Assembly: GCF_000220395.1 (NCBI RefSeq)
Contig: NW_004087725.1
Location: 1 to 64,000, forward strand
DNA length: 64,000 nucleotides
Source of the DNA: Ichthyophthirius multifiliis
Taxonomy: Eukaryota; Ciliophora; Oligohymenophorea; Hymenostomatida
Direction: 5' to 3'
Part shown: one piece after another, positions 49,553 to 63,002 of the stretch
How positions within the stretch are numbered: the first letter of the stretch is position 1
How the letters are laid out: every line of letters starts with the position of its first letter
The notes under the pieces: generated by a model
Database searches by the model: none
What the model saw: only the letters and a program-made list of their open reading frames with translations
What the model was told of the DNA's origin: nothing
Program-made: the position numbers and the translations under genes

Positions 49553-50326
49553 ATTCATTTATTATATATAATTATTTATTTTTATATATATTTTGGTACA
49601 AAAATAACAAAAAATTAAAAAAAACTAAAGTGAAAATACTAAAGAAATATAAATTGTAAAGATTATTAATATTTATTAAAAGAGTTAAAATAATAGAATT
49701 TTTTTTTTTAATAATGTATTATATTTATATTGTGAAATAAAAATGAGTTTATTATAAATTTATTTTTTATTTCTAATAAAAATATAATTATTTTATATTC
49801 TAATTTTAACTTTTGTCTCAAACCAAAAATCATGATTATTGATATTTTATTTATATAAAAATTAAAGATTTTTTAATTTTGGGTATTTTATTATATGATA
49901 ATAATATATTTATTTTAATTTATTATTATTTATAATACATAATAAAATATTTTTTTTACTATATATACCAATTTAAAGAAATTCCAGTAAAAATATATTA
50001 TAACATTTTTAAAAATTAAAAACACAAAAACAATTTATTTAAATATATTTTTTTTTAAAAAAATTATAATAAAATTAAATTTATAATGCATATTTAATTT
50101 ATATTTTATTTCAAAATTAATATAATAAACATTTTTTCTTCATATTTTATTTAAAAGTATATGCTAATTTAAATAATTTTTTAATAAAATAAATTTTAAT
50201 TAGAAAATAATATTTAAATTATGTAAAATAAAATATTTTATAAATTAGAAAAATAAATAAAACATATTTATTTATTTAAAAAAAAAAAAATAAAAAGTAA
50301 ATAAATTTATTAATAATAAAAAAAAA
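49553..50326. other. Divergent intergenic spacer
   Basis: About 770 bp between the CDK9-like kinase (-) and a coiled-coil gene (+); almost pure A/T, with no motif recognised. Confidence 0.5.
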
Positions 50327-51939
50327 ATGAACTATAAAAAAGTAAAATCATATAATTCAATTGAAAAAAAATCTATGAAAGATATAGAAAATAATTAATT
50401 AAAATAATAAGAATAGCCAATATAAATATAAAAAGGTGCCTAAAATTCTTAAAGAAGTATAAAAAAAGATGAAAATGAATCTAGTTAACCAAAAGATATT
50501 CAATAAAGCAGCTTACCTTAAATCTAAAATTAAAAAACACAAGAAGAATATGATATTATACTAGAATAAAATTATTCACACTAAGAGAGTTCAAAATTTT
50601 AAAATAATAATGAAATAAAAGCACAAGATAATTAGTAAAAAATAAATAACGAAGAAAATTAAAATAGTAATAATAATGATAATAGCTTAAAAGAGTAATA
50701 GACGACAGAAAGAAATATTAATAAATAATAAACAATTAAAGAAGAAAGTTTATAATAAAAAGAATAAAATGTTAGTTTAGGTAAGATTTTAGGTTATGCA
50801 AAGAAAAGTAGAAAGTAATTATATGAAGAAGCTTAAATGCTATCTTCAAGAATATCTCTATTATAACAGGAACAATTAAATAGCCGAAAAAACATATATT
50901 AAACAAAAATATAAACGCTTTAAACATATAAACTAAAAAAAAAAAACGAATAAAATTAAGAAATTGTATAACATAAAAAAATATATATATAAATATAGAA
51001 ATATATATATATATATAAATAAATATATATATATATATATATATGTATTTATAAATTTATTTATTTATAAATATTTTTATTTATATATACATATATATAT
51101 CTATTTCTATTTATAAAGAAAAATAATTTAAGATAACAAAATGGATCAGATGTTTAATAAATGCGAAATTCTTAAAATAAATTTCGAATTTAAAAACGAG
51201 ATGCGAGAGATTAGGCAAGAAATAAATATTATTAAATAAACAAAACTTTATATAATCGAATAAAAAAAGAAGACTTAGAAAGCGATGAAAAAATAAATTC
51301 TTTTAAAACTTCTTTAGTTTAATTAAATCAAGTTAAAGCTAAATAAGTCAGATATAATACTATGTAAGGGAAAATTTTGATTTAAAATTATAAAAATAAC
51401 AAATAACAATTTTATATGGAAGATTATAAAGCTAAAATTTAATTAGAAGAAAATCTTAAAAAAGAAAAATCAAATTAAATTTAATAAATGGAATTATTAG
51501 AATATAGTCTTATTAAATAATTACAAAACACACAAGAGTTATAAAGGGAGGCTTTTAAATAATTTTAATCAGCTTTAATGCTAAAAACTCATGAATTCGA
51601 GGAATAATTTAAACCTGATTTTTCAAAAAAACACTTAGTTAGTTGAAAAAATTCGCTTCTCCATAATATTATTAATATTAATAAATAAAATTAATTAATG
51701 GGGGAGATTTTTCTAATTAAGTAAAAAAAAACTCTTTGTAATAATAAAATACGAATAATATAGGAAGTACATTAGAAAACGGTTAGAATAATAATTATAA
51801 TGAGAATTAATTAGAAAATAAAAACGAATTAAATTCTGTTAAAATTAATCAAGAGAAATAAAATATTAAAAATGGAATAAAGAAAAAAAATAAAAAAATA
51901 AAAAGTTAAATTAAAATTTATAAGGATTTTATATTTTGA
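50327..51939 (+). CDS. Coiled-coil protein with disordered N-terminus
   Basis: ATG 50327 opens a polar, disordered N-terminus of about 150 residues (Gln/Asn/Ser/Glu-rich). A conserved-looking helical core follows: VSLGKILGYAKKSRKQLYEE, AQMLSSRISLLQQEQLNSRK. After a long intron at 50966-51118 it continues KEDLESDEKINSFKTSLVQL, MEDYKAKIQLEENLKKEK and LMLKTHEFEEQFKPDFS. The tail is Asn/Lys-rich to TGA 51937-51939. One frame change occurs near 51640 at an A-run. It is probably a cytoskeletal or axonemal coiled-coil protein by composition; family not identified. Confidence 0.6.
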
Positions 51940-52019
51940 AAAAATTATTTGTTTGTGGTTAAAAAATTAATATATATTTTTTTTATTTTTTTGTATAAAA
52001 AATTATAAAAAAACAAAAA

Positions 52020-53035
52020 ATGGATGATATTTCAAATGAAATATTATAAAAATCTGAAAATTTAGACGATAATTTTGATGGATATTTAATGTTTGATTTC
52101 CATGAATTTTAAGGTTTAATTTAACAATTTGATTTAAATATAGACACCAATCCTTAAAATAAAATGTCTAATATTTTCGGTGAAACCCAGAATTCTGGTA
52201 AAAATATTACTAATAGTCCTTTTTTATAATCATCAGAAAAAAAAATATCCATTTATAATTAAGGAATAGATGAATTAGAAGATAAAAAAAAAAATCAAAA
52301 TACGCACATATAATGTTTAGATTTATTAAATAAAAAGATTAAACGAATTATGATGAATTTTATGAGTTTTTGCTGAGTTTGGAATTCTTTAATGTATAAA
52401 ATTAAAATTAAAATTAAATAGATGAGTTAAAAATGGATTAATTTGAATATTTGTTAAAAATAAAAGAATATTTTGAAATTTTAAGAAATCATGTAGAAAA
52501 AATAGCCTAAAATGACTCTGATTTATGGTTTGGGGAACTTAAGAATAATTTTAAATAAATGTATTAGATGTTTGAGAAAATTATTGATTGTATAAGTGAA
52601 TAAATTAATCCAGTTTGTTTAAGTAGTTGCTATTTTAGATGCATTGAATTTTTAGAGTTTTTTTAGTAGTTTAAAAGTATGAGATAATAGTTTTTATATA
52701 ATAGAAACTTCCATAATATTAATAGAAAAAATTAAATTATTGATAAATCTGCTCTTTAGAAATTTTAAAGGGTAGTCAGGAAATGTGTTTTATTTCAAAA
52801 AATAAAATAAAAAATGAATTTGGCTGTTGTTTTGGGAAGAAATGATTTAGGAGAAATTTAATTATTTTTTTAAAAGTTTATTTATTTTCCGTTGATTTTT
52901 AAAAAATAAAATCAGTTTTAATTTAAAGTTAATAGTGGAAAAATTTATAATGTTGTCAAAAGTAAAAGAAGAAACTTAAATTAGAGTAGTCTGATAAGAA
53001 ATAATATTAATACTAATTTTTTGACTTTTAGTTGA
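52020..53035 (+). CDS. Hypothetical helical protein, about 338 aa
   Basis: ATG 52020 begins DDISNEILQKSENLDDNFDG, an acidic N-terminus with FDFHEFQGLIQQFDL. After an A-run of 11 (52284-52294), where one base seems missing, the frame continues YDEFYEFLLSLEFFNVQ, EYLLKIKEYFEILRNHVEKI, DSDLWFGELKNNFKQMYQMF and NPVCLSSCYFRCIEFLEFFQ, then a basic part ending at TGA 53033-53035. Total length 1,016 nt is consistent with a single missing base. No domain is recognised. It is tandem with its neighbours on the plus strand. Confidence 0.5.
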
Positions 53036-53270
53036 TTTTTTGTTTTTTTTTTTGTTAAATTAACAATATTAGGTTTTTTTTTATTTTATTTTTTTTAATT
53101 TTAATGTTACAAAAATTCTATTAAAATATTTATAAAATTAATTTTTTTTTTTTCAAAATAAAAAAAAATAAAAATTAAATACATTAAACTATAATATTTT
53201 TAAAAAATAAAATAAAAAATAAATTAAACTATAATATTTTTAATATATTTTTTTTTTTTTAAAAAAAAAA

Positions 53271-55409
53271 ATGAATTAAATATTATATTAATCTTTCCAA
53301 GCAAAAAATACATTTATTGAAAATCAAACAAAAAACTACTCTCAAATATTCGAAAAATATCACAATTTACAAGAAAATCTATAAAAAAGTTCTCAAATGT
53401 TCAAAGACACATCTTTTAAAATACAAAATCAATAATTTCCTCAAAAAGTAGTTTGGAAAATGCCCCAAAAAGAATAAAAAATTCAAACTGAAGAAAATGA
53501 ATCTTTGCTATTAGAAAACGTATAATTTTGTATTTCTTTATTTTGTAAAAAACCTGAATATATAAGTAGATTATTTTTAAATAAAAACCCTAAAAAAGGT
53601 TTGCATGTAATTTTTTTATTCTATAAAGGGGTTTGGACTCCTTTTTTTATAGACTGTTATTTACCTTATATATAAAAATAAAATTAAAAAAACTCAAATT
53701 CTTAATTTTAATATATGCAGTTTTTACAAAAAGCATTAGCTAAATGTACTGGGAGTTATTAAAATTTAATAAATTAACATGTTTTTGACATATTGGAAAA
53801 TTTGGGTGGGTTTTCTCCTTAAATATTTGATATTGGAAATAAAAATTAAATCGAGAAAAAATTGTCTAAAATTGAATAAGGGTGGGAATTTGTAAATTGC
53901 TTTTAGTAAAAAAATGAAATTTTATGTTGTTGTTTTAATGATAATAATAATAATAACGGATATTAGTTAAAAAATGTACATTTTATGGAAAAAAAAAATG
54001 CATTGAGTATTAGTTTATCCGATTTTTAAAATAATAAATTCGAAATTTATAATGCAGAAGCTTTTTATAACTAATATATATTATTAATTAAACTTAAAAT
54101 ATAATAAAATAGTGAATAAAATATTTTTTTTTACAATGAAGTGTAGTTTAGATCTGAAGAAGTTACAAAAAGAGAGGATTTTTCGAATTATTTTAGCGTT
54201 TTTTTTGAAATGGCAAAAAGCGGTAAAATTATCCTAAAATTTAATCAAAAAATAATAAGACAGGATTTTATATTTTAATAACATAAGGAGAATTATAAAC
54301 GAGTTTTTTTAGTAAAAATAAACAAAGAAAACAAAGAAATTTAAAGCTTAGATTGCTTATATATAAATCAGTTTTTTTTTTTAATAAAAGAGGGTTTTTT
54401 CGAAAAAGGGAAGTATTTAATTTTAATTGAAATTCAAAATAATTTATAAGTCGATTTTTTTTGGAAATAAAAGGTTATTCTTTTAGTGAAGAAAAATTAA
54501 TTTCGAAATTTTGTAAAGGATAACATATTGAAAGCGCCTTTTTTCATGCTTGCTTATAATAGAATATTTTAAAAAATTAATTGATCTAAAAAGTTAAACC
54601 TTATTTCCTAAAAAATAAAAATTTAAATGTTTGGAAGGGATAAATTGCAGGATGCTTTATTTATTTGTGTTAAAATTTGGATAATGTCAATTGCTTGTGT
54701 GTGGAGATCGAAGTTAGTTAAATGTAGGGCATTTTTCTGGAAGGATGTCCAAAATAAGTACATAAAAATGATAAGTTTTTGGTTAAATTTTAATTAGATA
54801 AGTTGTAATTTGCAATTCTAGTATTTAAGTTTTTAGAAGATTCTGATAGCAATTACTAAAATATACAAATAGGGGCTATAGTTAATTTCTGTGAAGGTTT
54901 TAGTTCGAAAAAATGGTAACAGATTTTGTTTTAGCCTATATAAGATTTTTTTTGGTAAAAAATTGATGAATAATATAGTTTTATTTAAGAAGAAAGAGAA
55001 GACGAAAATAACAAAAATTTAAAATATTTAGAATTGAATATAAAAACTGAGATTAAAGCAAACCAAGAATAATCATATTAAATTTTAAACAATATAAAAG
55101 ATATAGAATAATCCAAAAAAATAAATAAATATTTTTTGGATATATTTAAGTTTTTATTTAAATTTAATTTGCTTATTTTTATCTTTTGTAAATTCAGTAT
55201 TTCATAAATGTAATTTTTTAGATATTTTTTGCTTTTCAAGCATATTAGTAGAATGTCAAAAAGGAAATATTAATAATGAAAAATTAGCTTTAATTATATG
55301 TTTTTTATGTCTTTCTTGTATTTTAGATTATTTTTTTATTATCTAAGAAGGGTGGGAAGGTTAAAATATTGCAGTTAAATTATTTTGTGTGTTTTTTTTA
55401 ATATTTTGA
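53271..55409 (+). CDS. Calpain-like protein, apparently without catalytic residues
   Basis: Calpain domain homology is seen in CKKPEYISRLFL (position of ...LAERPE.I.RLF), HVIFLFYKGVWTPFFIDCYL (R.Y..G.W..V.VDDYLP) and FLQKALAKCTGSYQNLINQH (LLEKAYAKL.GSYE.L), then ENLGGFSPQIFDI, and a later beta-rich C2-like part (YFLKNKNLNVWKGQIAGCFI). The Cys of the GDCWFL motif and the His of the GHAYS motif are not found at the aligned positions (near LLENVQFC and NNGYQLKN), so it may be a non-proteolytic paralogue. ATG is 53271. The frame changes near 54560; an intron probably lies around 55147-55220; the last exon ends EGWEGQNIAVKLF before TGA 55407-55409. The alignment is from memory, so residue-level claims need checking. 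Confidence 0.7.
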
Positions 55410-55895
55410 AAAATATTGGTTTTTTTCACATTTGATTTTGGTAGGGTTAAAATGTTTGAGCTTTTTTGTTTATTTTTTTCTTTGCTTTAATTTTAATTCT
55501 TTTTAAAACTATTTCTATATATATGGATTTAAGTAATGAATTTTAGTGAGATTTTTTTTTTTTCCTCTTTAACAGGTGTATAATAATTTTTTTATTTTTT
55601 ATTTTATTTTTTTTGTAAATGTATTTATTATATGTATTTTTTTTATTATATATCTTAATTTAATAATTAATATTAAAAAAAAATATTAATTTTAAAAATA
55701 TATATATATATATATACATATATATTTTTAATAATTACAATATTTTTATATATACTAATAAATATATAAATTAACAAAAAACTAAAATTATAAATTAATA
55801 AAAAATTAATAAAACAAGTTAAAAAAAATATTAATAATTAAATATTAAAAAACCTTATATTTTAAATAAAAATACTTTTACTTAAAAAAATAAAA

Positions 55896-57662
55896 ATGAT
55901 AAATCACCTCAAAAGATTAATAAACCCAACCAAAACAATAAAATAATCCTTCATAAATTTCGCCACAACTCCCCCACATTAATAAAAATTACAAGAAAAT
56001 ATTAAAGATGATAACGATGATGTCCATACCCAACGTTATTTAGAATAATTAAAATTAGAAACATAAGGAGAACCCATTTATCCCGAATAAGAATAAAAAG
56101 AAATAAAAAAAGAATTCAGCAAATATATATTTAACAGTGCTTATAATGCCATTTAATTATCCCTAGATGATTGCAATATAATAAATATAGAAAATGAATC
56201 TACATTTCACCGAGTTCCTAAACTTCAGCATGAATTGGAAAATGTTGTACATTATCCAGGTATTTATTTTATGGATGAAATAGCCAAAATATAAAAAGAC
56301 TAAGGAAAGTTTTTGAGAAATATTCCTTAGCCAGATGAGATTGATTTTGACAAAATTCCGCTTTATATACCCCCTTCTAATGATTAGCTTTTGCTAGATT
56401 TTGCGAAAAAAAGCAATATTAAATATGTTGTGAGTACTTCTACTATTTCTTCTGCACTTACTTAGATTTATTATATGTTTTCGGGTTTTAGGAATCCTTT
56501 GTATGATAATATATCGAGTAATTATGAAAATGAACCGAAAAAATATATGATTTCTTAAAGAAAACCAACCACAAATTATTTAAGAAGACTTGATAAGGAA
56601 AAAGGTATTTACGCTTTTGATTCTGATTCTGGAATTTTCGAAGCACCGAATAAAATTTTAATGGATTTAGGTAAAATACTTGAAAAATAACTAACTTTGG
56701 ATGAACAAACATTCAAAGACGCTCTTTTGAAAACTTCAACTAAAAATATTTTAATAGAAGATGATCATCATAGATTTATGAAACTAAACGGAGGTTATTT
56801 ATATATATATATATAAAGATTTAAATATTTTTTATATATAGATATTTGTTTGAGATCTTAAATTGATTGCACAGCAATTTCAAAAGAAACAAACTAACCA
56901 ATTGTATTTGAAATAAAAACAAGAGCTTCCTGTCCTATAAGATATGATTTGGAAAATTATAAGGATTATTTAGACTATAGAATAGTTTAAAAATACGGAA
57001 TACATTCTTCTTTTGAAAGAGAGTATTATGATTTAATAAGAGGAGGTTTTCTAAAATATTGCTTTTAGTTAAAAATAGGGAGAATGGATGGTGCGTTTAT
57101 CGCTTATCATAATACATTAGAAATGTTTGGGTTTGAATATGTGAAAACTACTGAAATAGAAAATCGAATTTTCGGGAATACGCTTTTTGCAGATGCTTCA
57201 TTTGTTATTTGTTCAAAAATTTTAACTAATTTATTAAATTTAATTTTGGATGATTTACATAATGAAAATTTTGAAATGTTAAAAATTGGTATTTACTGCG
57301 ATTAACCGTCTAAAAAAATTGTCGTTTTTATAGAATTATTTGATAAATAAACACCTTGGTCAGATAAAAAATCTATGTAAAAAACGAAAGATATTTGCGA
57401 TGAATTTGATTATTTTACCAAGGTTGAAAAATTTGAAAATACAGTCTATAAGTATGAGTATTAGATTTTCCCGTTTATTAATGGAATTTAGGCTAAATCC
57501 AATAATTATTTTCTTTAAATGGGAGATTTGATAGATGTAAAATATAAATTTAAGAAAATAGGTAAGGCTAGCTTTAATGATTATATGAACTTCTTGCATG
57601 ATGCATATAAATTTGATACTATTAATCTTGATTTGAGTTATAGTGGAGTTTGGTTAAAATGA
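55896..57662 (+). CDS. PET127: PET127-like mitochondrial RNA-processing protein
   Basis: ATG 55896 gives a basic, Ser/Thr-containing N-terminus (INHLKRLINPTKTIKQSFIN) typical of a mitochondrial presequence. Conserved PET127 blocks follow: KYVVSTSTISSALTQIYYMF, ILMDLGKILEKQLTLDEQTF, LRSQIDCTAI, PIVFEIKTRASCPIRYDLEN, GIHSSFEREYYDLIRGGFLK and LKIGRMDGAFIAYHNTLEMF. The acidic/Lys pattern (ID...E.K) fits the PD-(D/E)XK nuclease-like core proposed for this family. In yeast PET127 acts in 5' processing of mitochondrial RNA. One intron, 56794-56841; spliced length 1,719 nt (572 residues). No frame break at all. Confidence 0.93.
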
Positions 57663-57833
57663 TTGTTTTTATTTTTTATAAATAAATATATATATATATC
57701 ATATTTTTTTTTAATTTTTTTTTTTTTTTTTATAATAAATTAAAAAAATATATATTTTTTATTTAATAATAAACACATAATTATACAAAAAATACGCATA
57801 ATAGTATATATTTCCTAAAAATATACTAAATAT

Positions 57834-60800
57834 ATGAATAAAAAATTACTTTTCGAATTAGAAAATCATTATACATATCATATAGAAGCCCAAAACTTAG
57901 TTGAAAATGCAAAAGGATGTACATTTTTAGAAACAGGAAAAAAGAGTATATTATAAGACCAATATATATGCTTGGATTGCTTTCCAAATGAAAGATATGG
58001 AGTATGTAAATATTGCATAGGATATTGCCATGAGAACCACAATGTCAAATATTTTCGAAGATCGCGTTTTTTTTGTGATTGTGCTATGCTTGGCCATAAA
58101 TTTAGATAAAGGGAAATTTTATTAATGAAACATTGCTGTTTAAATCATATTGATAATAAGTTTTTAAAAAAATTCTATAAATGTCCTAAATGTAATATTA
58201 ATATATGCTTTTATTGTGCTACAGACTCTAAACATAGAGGGCATTTTGAGGTTTACGATATGGCTGAGTTTACAGAAAAATAATAGGTTGTGAAAGAAAA
58301 GAAGCTTTTTTCAAAAAATGTTACTGTCGATAATCTTAAGGATTATAAAGTTAACGGCAAACAACATAATTAAATTTGTGAATGTGATGATTAGGCACAT
58401 CATAGAGTTTCTAGAATGCGTAGTTTTATTATTAGATACAATTAAATTATTGTATCCAATAAAGTTGATGGTATTATTATATTATATTATATTTAATATA
58501 TACTATACATTATATAGAATGCTTAATTCATTAATTGTTTAATTTCTTATTTGAAAATGAATAAGTTTATTAAGGTCTTTTCTAAAAATTCGAAACTTAT
58601 ATGAAAGAAATAAAATCGAAATTCGGAAAAAAAAATAATAATAATAATTATAATAATGAGAATACTTCAGAAGAAATAGCAGTACTTGTCGAAGATAATA
58701 GTTTCCTAGACTACGTTTTTATATATGATAATTTATAAATAATATAATTATTGGAAGGAACTAATAAACGTTTTTTAAAATTAAGCGAAAATTTTGTAAA
58801 TATAACTACCATAGAATATATTAATAATATAATTATTAATATGTCTCATACGTTTTCGGTTCTCGATTCTTATTGTCTTTAATGGTATGAGAAAATTGTT
58901 GAATTTTTGATGAGGATATATATTTTTTTAGTGAAAAACGATACTTCTGTTTTAAGAAAAATCGAAACGAAAACTATTGAAAATGGGTCTCCTTTTAAAA
59001 GAATTAGTATCAGAGATCATACTTAGCATGCTATTTAGAAAGGTTATGTAAGTCTAAATTATTAAAATATTTAAAGAGATATTAAACATTATCTTAATTT
59101 GGTTTCAGAAATTCATTTTTCCCCAAAAATTTAAAATAAATTATTAAATTTTACACTTGAATTAATAAAAATCATTCTTAAATGTAGAATTATTTAAGTA
59201 AAAAATAAAATAAAAATAAAACGAAATGGGAAAATATAAATTTAAATAAAAAGGGAAATCGAGAAACTGTGTTTTTAAATAAAATATTAAATAATTTAAA
59301 TACAGAATTCTAAAAATTCATGCCAGATGACATAAATATAATAGTAGACGAAAGAACACTCGTATTATTATCTGATGTATTAGTACTTTCATATTTTCAC
59401 AGTAAAGACTTATAATTCGAGAACTTGTTAGTCTAAAATAATTTCCTTAAGAAAAATTTTTAAGAAAAGCAATTAAAAATAACCAATTTAACACCTTAAT
59501 AATAATTAGACGAATTATTAAATTCCAACAAAACTAAAAAAGAATTCTATTTTTTATATGAAGGTGATAATTAAAACAATATGAATATTTATAAAATTCT
59601 TTTTGGGACAATCATGAATATTTAGTTAAACAAGAAATTTTAACAAAAAAATAAAAACTATACATTAAAAACATAAGCCAATATAATGAAATTATTACGA
59701 GAATAATGCATTGCTTCTACACTTTACATAGGAGGCATTCGCCGATGTACTGAATTAAATTATTTCTCTTATACGTATTTAAAAGAGCTTTATAAGAAAA
59801 AAAACATACTAAAAGACGCTAAAAAAAAAATCGAGAAATTCATCAATAAATACATTTTGGCGAAAAAAATAAATGATAATCCGCTCAAAGAATTAATGGA
59901 TATATTAGAATCGATAGTAGATACAGATAAATATTAGTATTTTTTAGTACTTATAAATAATAAAATGTCTGGACTTCCCTAAAGTAAAAATGAAAGGGAG
60001 TAAATAATGCTAAAACTTTTAAAATTTTAGATGAAAATTCATCGGTCAAATATTGATTTGTCCATAATAAAGATCTTCAAGAATTATTTTTTGGTTTTTC
60101 CTTAAGAATAATCACTTCCGAAAAGTCATGTTTTCCAAAATACATCACCTTTGTATTTATAAAGGAATTGTGTAATAAATAAATGCTTAGATATTTTAAA
60201 AGTATATGCCTATTCTAATATTAATTTAATGGAAAATATATTTCAAAAAAATAATTTGGATATTATTAAAGGATTAATAGAATAAACAGATACTCATTTA
60301 GAATTCTCGACTTTTTATCATGACTTAGTCTGCTCAATAGATGAATGTGAAGGTGGATTTACTTAACCTTTGATTCTTTTTGATCATTTTGAGAGTTTTT
60401 TGGACTTTATAGATGCTAAATATAATGACGTAAGTGAAATTTCGATATTTTTATCTAATAATTTACTAAAATTGAGAACTAATATGTATGAATCGATACT
60501 TATTTTGATTGAAAAATATGACTCTAGAAAAAAAAAAGTGGAGGAATATTACGAAAAAAGTTCAGTTATTAATCATTGCTATGAAAGTATAGCTTCTGAG
60601 CTTTTGAAAATTATAGTCGAGATGTTTGAGGGAGGTCAGTATTCTGTGAAAAATAAATAACCTCATAAGTATGTACAAAGAGGAATATCGGAAAGCTTAA
60701 AACTTATAAATGAAAAATTTAGTAAACTTCTGCAAGATGATTGTTTTGTTATTATTGCTAATGATTCTAAAAATTATTAAAAATTAATTGAAATTGCTAC

Positions 60801-61006
60801 TAATTAAGATGAAATTATTGCTTTTAAAACTATTTAGTTATTCGGGATTTGTATTAAATTACTAAATATTCTTATGGAAAATAATGAAACTTTGTTTCCT
60901 TAGAAAAATATTGATATGTTATAAGCTATTTTTCCGGATATTACTAATTCTTAATTAACATTGGAAACTTTCTAGTTTTTAGAAGAGTTATATTAAGATG
61001 TATTTT

Positions 61007-61078
<72 letters not shown>

Positions 61079-62921
61079 AAATTTTAAAATAGTCTGAATA
61101 TTTTATTGATTTATAAACTGAAATTTTTAGATTTTTTAATTTGCATTTTTTGAAAGCTAAAAATGTTATTTTTAATTTCGAAAAGCGTTATTTTGAGCTT
61201 AACTTATTAATAGGAAATGAACTTAAAGTGGCTTAATTAACTAAAAAAATTTTTGCTTTAAAATCTAATATTTAATTACTTGAGAAGCTTTTAAGGTAAA
61301 ATATTTAAGGATTTGTTTCAAAGGTACGATTATTTTAAAAAATGCTTAAAAAGTCTTCCAATTTTCTTAAAGATTATGGATTACATGCTATTTTTTTACC
61401 TTTTGAGAATATTATAAGTTTCACAAAATTAGTTGGAGATGCAAATTTTTTAAATGGACTAGAATTAATGAAAATTAAAGAATTAGTTATTGAATTTATT
61501 TTTATTAGAGATCTTTTTACTACTGTGATGTTATCACCTTAAATTCCAAGAAAATTAGATTAATTTTAGTCTAATGCTTTATTAGAAAAGGCTAAATCGA
61601 TTCCAGAAGGAAAGCTTTTTGGTAAAATAGAAGATATTTTTGAAAAATATGAAAAATAATTGGCTAATAAAGAATATACATAAATATATAAGTAATTTAT
61701 TATTAAAAAAATAATTAATCTTTATTTTTTTTTTCAGGAAAAATGTTAATTTTATTTAATCTACTATTAGTCCTGTTAATATAAATAATAATTATTATTA
61801 ATTCTATAAAAGACTAATTAATGAAATAGATTTTTTAAGCTAAAAAGATTAAGCTTCTGAATTGATAATGAATAGTCCTTTATATTAATTACATTACTAA
61901 TAAACAAAACTTAAAAACTTCTGTAAAATAAGTAATATTTTTTTGAATTATTTCCTTAAATAAACCCTTAAACCTAATTTGATTTATCCTTTTAATAAAT
62001 AAAAAACTTCTGATTATTATTCATATAATAATATGTGTAATAATATAAAATTATTAAATAGATTGCTTATTTTCGATACTAAATTATTCCAAAATTTAAT
62101 AAGAGAATATATAGAAGAATCTGTTTAGAATAAAGAATTATTTGTTTCTATTTTATAAAAAGGTATTTTTTATTTTAAGGGAATATAATTTTTTTATTTT
62201 TATTATTAGTTTCATATAATATGCCTCTTTTATTTTCTCTTGTTAAAAATTATGAGACTAATTTTGAAGATAATACATTAAGAAGAGTATTTTTTTTATT
62301 TTTTAAAAGATTTTTATAAAATATAGATAGGAGATTTATGTGTTGAATTTCTTTAATTTTTCAGATATTTAGCTGAAGAATAACATGAATATCTTTAAAA
62401 TATAATAGGTGAATAAGGAATTTTATTAAAAATGATAGGATTAAGTGAACTTTTATTTAAATCTTGGTAAATAGATATTCTTACTAGTAAAAAATCTTAA
62501 CAAGAAGCACTTTATGTAAAATAAAAAAATATTATTATTAGATAAATCATTTATTTAAAACTAGATTATGGAAGGTGGCATAACTTAAACCTTTGTAAAA
62601 CTTTTTACATATTCTATGATTAATTTAGCAGAAATGCATTTAGGTCCTTGCACTTTAAACTAAATACAGACAGTAAATTTATTTACTTAATAAAAAATTT
62701 GGCCAATTATTATAAAATTACTTGTTAATAAAACATCAAAATATACTTCTACATAAGAAACGATAAGAGTTTATGTATTAGAATTAATTATTTCATTATT
62801 AGAAGGATAAAATTCTGATATTTTAGAAAGTATTAATTCTTTTGTAAATTATAAAATATTAGAAGAAACTTTCATTTAAACATTCAAATCTATAGTGAAG
62901 GTAAAAAATTCTCATTTTAAT

Positions 62922-63002
<81 letters not shown>

